From positions 1 to 6,118 of the forward strand of contig CAZDOD010000168.1 in the NCBI GenBank assembly GCA_964506935.1: 6,118 nucleotides of DNA, written 5' to 3'. Below are positions 1 to 5,751 of the stretch, one piece after another; position 1 is the first letter of the stretch, and every line of letters begins with the position of its first letter. This stretch comes from CAZDOD01 sp964506935 (lineage in GTDB: Bacteria; Desulfobacterota; Zymogenia; Zymogenales; Zymogenaceae). The notes below the pieces were generated by a model. The model was not told where the DNA came from. It was given only the letters and a program-made list of their open reading frames with translations, and searched no databases. Made by a program: the position numbers and the translations under genes.

Positions 1-1951
1 CATTGTCAACGGCCTCAACTATACACCCATCCCCGATTAAAAGCTCAACTACGAAGTTTCTGATTGATTCCTCATCATCAACCACTAAGATCTTTTTCCC
101 CTTTAAATCCAATTTCCCCTTTTGTAACAGAGGTTGCGACTCGCTGTTATTATAAATAACAATTGGCAGTGAAACTGTAAACTTCGTTCCCACTCCTTTT
201 TCGCTCTCGACATAGATCTCGCCATTATGATTTTTAATGATACCATAAGAAATGCTTAAACCCAGACCTGTACCTTTACCTACATCTTTTGTTGTAAAGA
301 AAGGATCAAATATCTTTTTTCTAATTTCATCTGGGATTCCCGGCCCATCATCTTTAAATTCGACCCTTATCTTATCTCCCTTTTTATATGATTTAATGTC
401 GATATTCCCACCGCCAACATCTATAAGTATATCTATGGCATTATTGAGGATATTTATAAATACCTGCTTCATCTGATTTGCGTCAATATATGTATGTATC
501 AATTTATCTTCCAGGTCAAGATTAACCTTTATATTATTGACCTTCATGTTATACGTTATAAGATCACAGACATCTATGATGATGTTATTTACGTCCGCCA
601 TCTCCTTTTTAGTCTCTTTTTTTCTGGCGAAACTCAAAAGGTTCTGAACTATCTTGTGCACCCTCGTTGATTCCCTTTGAATTGTGTCCACTTTTTTCAT
701 CACATCATTATCTAAATCCGACTTCCTCATCAATAGCTGGGAATTTCCTATAATTGCGGTAAGTGGATTGTTAATCTCATGGGCAACTCCGGAAAGCATC
801 TCTCCCATACTTGCCAGCTTTTCGGACTGTATCAGATGTTCCTCAAGCATCTTCCTTCTCGTTACGTCTCGGCCTAGACCATAAATCAGAACGACCTTCC
901 CCTTATCCCAAAGCACCCTCTCACGTGTCTCAATAATCTTTTTTTCTCCTTCCTTGGTGGATATCTCCATATTAAAAATCCCGGTATCTTCTCCGTTTAT
1001 TTGTTTCTTCCATACTTTTTCCACACCGTCTACAGATTTTTTTGAAAAAAGCTCCGTTAGATTCATACCGATTAATTCTTCTTGTGAATATCCCGTGCTC
1101 CTTTCAAACGAGTTGTTAAAATATTTCAGTCTCCGCCTTGCATCGGTGACATAGATAATGTCTTCTATATTTTCAATAAGAGTCTTATAACGCTCTTCCG
1201 AGACCTTCAGCTCCTCCTCCAACCTTTTCTGCTCGGTTATGTCACGGATAATTATAACCGGGCCGATCGAGTTTCCCTGTTCCAATTTAATAGGATATGC
1301 GGTACAAGATAAAAACATGTCCAAGTGACTATTGTACCATTCAAAGGCCTCCTCCATGCCGGACTTTAGGGTCCTGACATATGGACAGCCAGGGACAGGT
1401 TTATCAAGATCCGCCATGACATCGCAACATTTTTTCCCGATTATATCCTCTATATCTCTCTCTAATATATATGCCAGTTGTAAATTGGCCCTTTTAACAG
1501 TATCATTCTCTAACAAAATAATTATATCTTTTATGCTGTCAAAAACCTGGCGCCACTCAGCTGAGGCTGTAACGAGTAAATCCTTCAGTTTTTCATGCTC
1601 TGTAATATCCATTGTATTTAGAACCAATAAGTCACGCCCGTTTTCCTCTCCATGTAAAACGTAAGTGCTCCCCGATAGCTGGATAATCTCACCGTTTGCC
1701 TTCAACACTCTAAAATCTTCACTCTTTACCTTTTTCTCGTTCAGACTTATTAGCAGAAATTTTGTTAATCTTTCCCTGTCCTCTTTGTGAATTATGTTAA
1801 AGAATCTCTCCCCTTTGATTTTTTCTTTCTCATAGCCCCAAGAGGATAAAACACTGTTGCTCGCATCGATGAGATGGCCCTTATTATCAAAAAACAGAAC
1901 AGGATTTTTTGAGTTCTCAATAATCTCACTTGATATATTTCTAAACGGCAT
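1..1951 (-). CDS. Hybrid sensor histidine kinase, PAS-PAS-PAS-HisKA-HATPase_c-REC (3' end beyond the window)
   Basis: This is an open frame of 650 codons from the ATG at 1951 that runs off the window edge. Seen, in order: three PAS-type segments, each ending in a D-[IV]-T linker (about residues 1-115 with MDITEHE, 120-237 with RDITEQK, 250-362 with RDVTRRK). A HisKA domain follows with H391 in VAHEINNPLTAIIG as the phospho-acceptor. The HATPase_c domain has an N-box with N503/N504 (NILNNAID), G1 DDGPGIP (534-540), F-box DPFFTTK (549-555) and G2 GKGTGLGLS (558-566). A receiver domain starts at about 618 (KKILVVDDEES, acidic pair D625/D626); its phospho-accepting Asp lies outside the window. 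No transmembrane segment or signal peptide was seen, so it is probably a soluble cytoplasmic sensor. The start is supported by AGGAG 10 nt upstream, an in-frame TAG further upstream and no other in-frame start codon. PAS2 carries a Cys pair (GKKCCDV) and a GCPY motif; the ligand is unknown. The gene lies beyond a terminator and is probably transcribed separately from the upstream cassette. Confidence 0.95.
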   Translation of the reverse strand, partial: MPFRNISSEIIENSKNPVLFFDNKGHLIDASNSVLSSWGYEKEKIKGERFFNIIHKEDRERLTKFLLISLNEKKVKSEDFRVLKANGEIIQLSGSTYVLHGEENGRDLLVLNTMDITEHEKLKDLLVTASAEWRQVFDSIKDIIILLENDTVKRANLQLAYILERDIEDIIGKKCCDVMADLDKPVPGCPYVRTLKSGMEEAFEWYNSHLDMFLSCTAYPIKLEQGNSIGPVIIIRDITEQKRLEEELKVSEERYKTLIENIEDIIYVTDARRRLKYFNNSFERSTGYSQEELIGMNLTELFSKKSVDGVEKVWKKQINGEDTGIFNMEISTKEGEKKIIETRERVLWDKGKVVLIYGLGRDVTRRKMLEEHLIQSEKLASMGEMLSGVAHEINNPLTAIIGNSQLLMRKSDLDNDVMKKVDTIQRESTRVHKIVQNLLSFARKKETKKEMADVNNIIIDVCDLITYNMKVNNIKVNLDLEDKLIHTYIDANQMKQVFINILNNAIDILIDVGGGNIDIKSYKKGDKIRVEFKDDGPGIPDEIRKKIFDPFFTTKDVGKGTGLGLSISYGIIKNHNGEIYVESEKGVGTKFTVSLPIVIYNNSESQPLLQKGKLDLKGKKILVVDDEESIRNFVVELLIGDGCIVEAVDN

Positions 1952-2040
1952 AAAACTACTACTCCTAAATTTTAGATTACCTAGATGCCCCTACGGGTTT
2001 TAACTCCATTTCATTCTATATGATTTTTTGTCTCCTGAAA
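1952..2040 (-). promoter_or_regulatory. Leader region of the histidine kinase gene
   Basis: This 89-bp stretch separates the T-tract of the upstream terminator from the kinase ATG. It holds the kinase Shine-Dalgarno sequence, AGGAG at about 1962-1966, 10 nt before the ATG. It also holds a short CCC-GTA-GGG mini-hairpin at about 1988-1996. An AT-rich CATATAGAAT stretch near 2013-2022 could act as a -10 region, but I could not find a convincing -35 element. That a promoter lies here is inferred mainly from the terminator just upstream. Confidence 0.35.
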
Positions 2041-2043
2041 ATT

Positions 2044-2109
2044 AAAAAAATTGGTATGTGTGACCTACCAAATTGTTATTCAGAACCAGAAAAATAGGCC
2101 ACACATACC
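2044..2109 (-). terminator. Rho-independent terminator after the small-protein gene
   Basis: Reading the minus strand, GGTATGTGTGGCC (2109-2097) pairs with GGTCACACATACC (2065-2053). This gives 13 continuous pairs including one G-U, with a 31-nt loop, followed directly by AATTTTTTTAAT. It begins 21 nt after the TAA of the 95-aa gene, so it should end the transcript of the flavoprotein/radical SAM/small-protein cassette. A second, shorter stem, TTGGTA (2071-2066) with TACCAA (2056-2051), shares the 3' arm and feeds the same T-tract. The two folds exclude each other, but either would terminate. No T-tract flanks the hairpin in the plus direction, so it looks unidirectional. Confidence 0.8.
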
Positions 2110-2129
2110 TCTGTTGATGGTCCTATTTG

Positions 2130-2417
2130 TTAACAGACGCCTGAGAACACGGCGCCCGTCATCCTCGTCTTCCAGTCTTGCTCGATGGTTGCGAGCAAGT
2201 CTTTGCTCCTCAAATCCATTTCAAGTAACTCTTTGGAGGGAGAGAGGTTTATAATATTTACCAGCTTGTCAATGTCCTGATCGGAGCCGATCCCCTTATC
2301 CGAAAGAAGATCTCTTAGCTCTTTCTCTCCTTCACAAACAAGCAAATCACTCAAGAAATTCTCATCAGACATAGCATGGCCTGCCAAGACCTCAACGATT
2401 TCCTTTGAAATACTCAT
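2130..2417 (-). CDS. 95-aa leader-like small protein, candidate RiPP precursor or modification substrate
   Basis: I do not recognise this protein by name. Seen: 95 residues with no signal peptide or membrane segment. It is acidic and probably helical (EIVEVLAGHAMSDENF, LSDLLVCEGEKELRDLLSDKG), with a second Leu/Ile-rich helical stretch at about 46-78. A short distinct tail follows (about 80-95), with W82, R85, F91 and a terminal SGVC, so Cys95 is the last residue. The '[EV]-x-V-L-x-x-x-x-x-D-x-x-F' pattern followed by a Leu-rich helix resembles leader regions of Nif11-like or Franean1_4349-type precursors. That resemblance is by eye and weak. The ATG at 2417 is fixed by AGGGG 7 nt upstream and an in-frame TAA further upstream. 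It is the last gene before a strong terminator and follows a SPASM radical SAM gene, an arrangement typical of RiPP loci. The role as a modified substrate is inferred. Alternatives are a small partner protein of the radical SAM enzyme or an unrelated regulator. Confidence 0.8.
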   Translation of the reverse strand: MSISKEIVEVLAGHAMSDENFLSDLLVCEGEKELRDLLSDKGIGSDQDIDKLVNIINLSPSKELLEMDLRSKDLLATIEQDWKTRMTGAVFSGVC

Positions 2418-2437
2418 TACATTACCCCTGTAAATTT

Positions 2438-2443
2438 ATTATA
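2438..2443 (-). promoter_or_regulatory. Possible internal -10 box (TATAAT) for the small-protein gene
   Basis: A perfect TATAAT lies on the minus strand in the gap between the radical SAM and small-protein genes. The best -35 candidate is TTGTTG, 16 nt upstream, which matches only three of six consensus bases. A start about 7 nt downstream would leave a leader of only about 12 nt, with the AGGGG ribosome site almost at the 5' end. A separate promoter would let the small protein be made in excess over the enzymes, as is common for RiPP precursors. AT-rich gaps produce such boxes by chance, so the call is weak. Confidence 0.25.
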
Positions 2444-2480
2444 AAACAAAGCTCCAAGCCAACAAAGATTCACCTCCTTT
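2439..2480 (-). promoter_or_regulatory. Orphan strong Shine-Dalgarno with an 8-codon TTG mini-ORF
   Basis: AAAGGAGGTGA (2480-2470) is close to a perfect complement of the 16S rRNA 3' end and far stronger than the AGGGG that serves the 95-aa gene. It sits about 55 nt before that gene's ATG, too far to serve it directly. With ideal 7-nt spacing it precedes TTG (2465-2463), which opens a frame encoding MLAWSFVL and ends at TAA (2441-2439), 21 nt before the ATG. It could be a leader peptide, a coupling device, a ribosome standby or mRNA-stabilising site, or a remnant of a lost start. Translation is not shown. Confidence 0.35.
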
Positions 2481-2495
2481 CCGGCCCTATTTTTT

Positions 2496-3515
2496 TTAAA
2501 TTTCATTTCTTAATGTTTTTTTTATCATCCCCAGGGACTTGAGTATATCATTACAGCTGTAATCGTTCTCCAATATTTCAAAACCTTTCGCTGTTACAAA
2601 TGCCCGACAGTTTCCACATATTGCCTTGTATTCACAGTCAGAGCACATCTCGTAATCTCTATCAGAGATTTTTCTATAGTATTCGCTGCTTCTTATTTCT
2701 TCAAAAGCTCCTTTCTTAAACGAGCCCAGCGGGTACGAAACGGGGTGGCACGGTGTTATATCAAGGTTTGCCTGTACGCAAATCCGCTTCCTGCACGCCA
2801 GACACTGGAATATCTTGTCGATTGGAACACCAAATCTCATCAAAACGAGATTAATTATTGGATAATCGATGACTGTCACGGGTTTACCGTCAAGGATACA
2901 TGATGCGACGAGCATCCCGAGTTTGAGTATCCCAGAGCTTTCCAAATATTCGGTCAACGAACCCTGAACACCACCGGAGACATCGCCAACAGGTATCAGA
3001 TGGATACCTTTCAACATCGGAAATTCGAAAAGGAGATAATCGATCCACCTGTCCAGAGAATCCAATAATATCTTTGTCACAACCGTCATTACCGAAAAAT
3101 CTATCTTGTGCTCCCCGCATAGCCGTAACGAGCCGATAACTCTATTGAACACGCCGTTACCGCGAATCTTGTCGTTTATCTCCTCAAACCCGTCTATACT
3201 GACGGTCAGATGGACGGATTCTCCAAACTCGCTCAAACGTCGGATATTATCTTCGTTGAGTAATGTTCCATTTGTATTTATAATGATGCTTTGATATCCT
3301 GATTTTCTGCCGTAGTCGATGATATCAAAAATATCAGGGTGGACAAATGGCTCTCCGCCGGTAAGATGTAGACACTCGCCGTAAAATTTCTTGGCGTCGT
3401 CAATAATATCATATATTTGTAGTTTTGTAAGCTCTTTATTATGCCCTTCCCCATGACGAACGAAACAAGTGGTACAGCTTAGATTACAGCGGCGGGTGAT
3501 TTCTATATCCAGCAT
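2496..3515 (-). CDS. Radical SAM enzyme with C-terminal SPASM/twitch-type domain
   Basis: This is a 339-aa enzyme expected to cleave S-adenosylmethionine reductively and start radical chemistry on a substrate, probably a peptide. Seen: the CxxxCxxC cluster motif C10-x3-C14-x2-C17 (RRCNLSCTTCF) at the very N-terminus, and the SAM-binding GGEP at 53-56. Further barrel signatures are NTNGTLL and LTVSIDG. The Cys-rich C-terminus has C238, C241, C246, C256, C291, C294, C300, C303 and C321, ending in CGNCRAF...DYSC. This fits a SPASM domain holding one or two auxiliary 4Fe-4S clusters, in the style of PqqE, AhbD/NirJ and RiPP maturases. No separate N-terminal RRE (precursor-recognition) domain is present. 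The ATG at 3515 lies 2 nt after the flavoprotein stop (TAA-TT-ATG), with only weak purine-rich sequence upstream. Translation is therefore probably coupled and the two enzymes probably act together. The exact reaction (C-C or thioether crosslink, decarboxylation or other) cannot be told from sequence. Confidence 0.93.
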   Translation of the reverse strand: MLDIEITRRCNLSCTTCFVRHGEGHNKELTKLQIYDIIDDAKKFYGECLHLTGGEPFVHPDIFDIIDYGRKSGYQSIIINTNGTLLNEDNIRRLSEFGESVHLTVSIDGFEEINDKIRGNGVFNRVIGSLRLCGEHKIDFSVMTVVTKILLDSLDRWIDYLLFEFPMLKGIHLIPVGDVSGGVQGSLTEYLESSGILKLGMLVASCILDGKPVTVIDYPIINLVLMRFGVPIDKIFQCLACRKRICVQANLDITPCHPVSYPLGSFKKGAFEEIRSSEYYRKISDRDYEMCSDCEYKAICGNCRAFVTAKGFEILENDYSCNDILKSLGMIKKTLRNEI

Positions 3516-3517
3516 AA

Positions 3518-5662
3518 TTATAGGTTCAGCTTCTTTTTTATTATATCCTTGATGATACTCTTTCCCAAATCATTAATGTCACTTATTTTGAAGTCTATGT
3601 AACTATGAAAATCAATAAACTTCGAAGTGGGGAGATCTTTTTTTGACTTTTTGAAATACTCGATCATCATAGAGAAATAGTCTCTGATGTGTGGGTTACC
3701 ATATAGACCTTGATAAATTTTCTCATTCGCCTCCTCAGGGGTCATTACTTCAGGCACGGCGCCGACAAGACTATAAATAAGAAAGGTGCTTTTACCGTGT
3801 AGGAGGTCTTTTTCTATCCCAAGAAAGTCGTTGAGAAGCTGTGTCCCCGTGCCGAGGTTTTCTATCATCGTAACCAAATCATTGGCCATTTCCTCCTTCT
3901 TGGCGAGAAATGCAAGGGCGACACACGGTATCGCCGCCGGTAGAAATTTTTTGCCGAGGAAAAGGAGGTCTTTATCCGTCGTCTTCTCATTTGCATCCCA
4001 TCTCTTTTCCAAATCCCACAGGGCGATATCCGAATATTCCGTCCAGATTCGATTAAAGAATGGCCAAAAGCCCGATTCCGGTGGGAAGAGACGATGGTAT
4101 ATCAAAAAGACCTTCTTTATACATTCATTGGCAAGGATCAAAAAATCGCTCTTAAAGGATTCGGGCTCATCAATGACATTGTCCTGAATCCTGAGATAGA
4201 AATAGTAAAAAAGTGTGCTTTCGGCGATCTCATCGACTTCCTCCTTCCGACTCCCGAGATCAAGGCCCAAATCCAACCACCAGTGCATTGGGAGTGCCGG
4301 AAAAGAGTGAACCGGGAAGTTGAAGAAGTCACGATAGTCACCGGTTGATGACACTAAATTTAGATATTTCTTGAGACCAAGCCAGAGGCTCAAAATTGAT
4401 TCCGGCCACCCGTCGGCGCAAGATTCGATATTTGAGAAAATCCTCTCGTTTCTTCCAACAAACTTTGTGAAGAAGTCGAGTTCCCGTCCCATAAAATCAC
4501 TTATCAATTCCGGTTCCGGATCATCTGTAGACTTATAGATTTCTTTTATATAATTAGGTTCTTCCGAGATCATTTGTTGCAACGCACTCGCCTGTCTGAA
4601 CTGTGCGGATATTCCTGCCATACCTTCTACGCTATATTCGCTGAGGATCCGATCGCCGAAATCTCCGAGATCAAGGGCCTTGAGGGCAACATCCGCCGCA
4701 ATCCTACCCGTCTCCATCGCATACGAAATGCCCTCGCCGGATATAGGATTTATGCTTGCAGCCGCATCACCGACAATTAAAAGACCGGGGGCGTGCAGCT
4801 TATAATCAGGGGGGCCGACCCTCAATAAACCTGACCTTAAGTTTAAAAGCTCGAAAGATCTGGAGAGCCTCCCTTTAAAAAAGGGATTGGCCTCAAGGAT
4901 CTCCAAAAAAAGCCTCTTCATGGAGATTTTTAGCCGCTTGATAGCATCTGATGTAATCGAAATACCCACATTTGAAGCCCCATTCGATAAAGGAAAAACC
5001 CACAGGTAACATGGCGGCGGCAGGTGCTCATCATAGATGAAATTCACTACATCAGGCTCTAAATTCTTCATGCCCTCGATGTATAACCGCATCCCGATCC
5101 CTATATTTATTTTGTCAGGCCTACTATCTCTCCCGACCGTCTTTGCTACTATCCTTGAATTAACACCATCTGCGGCTATGACTATGTTGCTATAATATGA
5201 TACCCGCCCTGAATCATCAAAGCCCTCAACTCCAACTATCCTGTCTTTTTCGAGGAGTGGGCCGCTGACGAAAAAACCATCTTTGAAAACTACACCTGCA
5301 TCCTTTGCGTAAGTCAAAAGCGCATTGTCAAATTCCATGCGACGCATTATTATTCCAAGCTTTTTCTCATTATCAGAACCTGTATATTTGATCCTTTTGA
5401 GCTCACCGTCCGGAAAGGCAATGAGGGCTTCACTTATCAAATTGTGCGGGTGACCCATAACATAATTAAAAATCCCCAAACCGCCGAGAATGTTTAGAGC
5501 GGATGGGGTTAGATAGTCACCGCACACCTTCTCCCTTGGAAAGTGCTTTTTATCTATTATACATACGCTTGCGCCACGTCGCGATAGAACAATCGATGCG
5601 ATGCAGCCAGCAGGCCCAGCCCCTACTATGATGACATCATAGTTACTATCTCTTTTCTTCAC
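3518..5662 (-). CDS. Fusion protein: geranylgeranyl-reductase-family FAD oxidoreductase + class I isoprenoid synthase-like domain
   Basis: This is a 714-aa protein with two apparent catalytic parts. Residues 1 to about 400 form a GGR-family flavoprotein: the Rossmann motif VIIVGAGPAG (10-19), PREKVCGDYLTP (42-53) with the family Cys47, ADGVNSR (164-170), YLWVFP (219-224) and GDAAASINPISGEGI (298-312) for FAD binding. Family members reduce isoprenoid double bonds. Residues about 400-714 are helical and carry a DDxxD-like D494-N-V-I-D498 and, about 115 residues later, QLLNDFLGIEKD (607-618) with GK at 622-623. That spacing and pattern match the two metal-binding sites of class I prenyltransferases or terpene synthases; N610/G614/D618 could also be read as an NSE-like triad. 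N495 replaces the usual second Asp. GGR homologues are usually about 350-450 aa, so the extension is real. The start is GTG (5662): no in-frame ATG lies upstream, a TGA is in frame before it, and the Rossmann motif begins at once after it. The ribosome site is weak. There is no signal peptide. The product and substrate of the second domain are unknown. Confidence 0.9.
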   Translation of the reverse strand: MKKRDSNYDVIIVGAGPAGCIASIVLSRRGASVCIIDKKHFPREKVCGDYLTPSALNILGGLGIFNYVMGHPHNLISEALIAFPDGELKRIKYTGSDNEKKLGIIMRRMEFDNALLTYAKDAGVVFKDGFFVSGPLLEKDRIVGVEGFDDSGRVSYYSNIVIAADGVNSRIVAKTVGRDSRPDKINIGIGMRLYIEGMKNLEPDVVNFIYDEHLPPPCYLWVFPLSNGASNVGISITSDAIKRLKISMKRLFLEILEANPFFKGRLSRSFELLNLRSGLLRVGPPDYKLHAPGLLIVGDAAASINPISGEGISYAMETGRIAADVALKALDLGDFGDRILSEYSVEGMAGISAQFRQASALQQMISEEPNYIKEIYKSTDDPEPELISDFMGRELDFFTKFVGRNERIFSNIESCADGWPESILSLWLGLKKYLNLVSSTGDYRDFFNFPVHSFPALPMHWWLDLGLDLGSRKEEVDEIAESTLFYYFYLRIQDNVIDEPESFKSDFLILANECIKKVFLIYHRLFPPESGFWPFFNRIWTEYSDIALWDLEKRWDANEKTTDKDLLFLGKKFLPAAIPCVALAFLAKKEEMANDLVTMIENLGTGTQLLNDFLGIEKDLLHGKSTFLIYSLVGAVPEVMTPEEANEKIYQGLYGNPHIRDYFSMMIEYFKKSKKDLPTSKFIDFHSYIDFKISDINDLGKSIIKDIIKKKLNL

Positions 5663-5677
5663 AAAAATACCGTTGAT

Positions 5678-5700
5678 TATGATGAAAAATTCACATCATA
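5678..5700. promoter_or_regulatory. 7-bp inverted repeat upstream of the flavoprotein GTG (possible operator)
   Basis: TATGATG (5678-5684) and CATCATA (5694-5700) are perfect reverse complements separated by 9 bp, and they lie 16-38 bp upstream of the GTG start. Half-site centres 16 bp apart would suit a dimeric repressor or activator. GATAATAT just upstream on the minus strand (5705-5698) could be a -10 region overlapped by the repeat. The stem is AT-rich, so it may also be chance or a weak RNA hairpin in the 5' leader. No regulator family can be named. Confidence 0.3.
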
Positions 5701-5713
5701 TTATCTTTTGCTC

Positions 5714-5750
5714 ACATAAAAAATAAGTGGTTTTTATTATCGTATTATGT
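5714..5750 (-). terminator. Weak AT-rich dyad after the TPR gene, possible inefficient terminator
   Basis: ACATAA (5750-5745) can pair with TTATGT (5719-5714). Inside it, AATAA...TTATT forms a second short stem followed by a run of T on the minus strand. Both stems are almost entirely A-T, so termination would be poor. It starts directly after the TPR stop codon and leaves open whether the TPR gene and the three-gene cassette share a transcript. Confidence 0.25.
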
Positions 5751-5751
5751 A

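Noticed and set aside
1332..1664. Plus-strand open frame of 110 codons
   Set aside because: It is antisense to the PAS1/PAS2 region of the histidine kinase, whose minus-strand frame is clearly coding; no domain motif is visible.
2051..2254. Plus-strand open frame of 67 codons crossing the terminator and the 3' end of the small-protein gene
   Set aside because: The product is low complexity (Arg/Ser runs), no ribosome site precedes it, and it is explained by the hairpin plus the antisense of the 95-aa gene.
2471..2473. GTG inside the strong Shine-Dalgarno as the start of an 18-codon ORF overlapping the small-protein ATG
   Set aside because: The start codon would lie within the ribosome-binding sequence itself, leaving no workable spacing.
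2890..3120. Minus-strand open frame of 76 codons within the radical SAM gene
   Set aside because: It is an out-of-frame shadow inside a gene with continuous, motif-supported coding sequence.
3786..4187. Plus-strand open frame of 133 codons
   Set aside because: It lies wholly antisense to the isoprenoid synthase-like domain of the fusion gene, shows no recognisable motif, and is rich in Ser/Arg as expected of a reverse-frame shadow.
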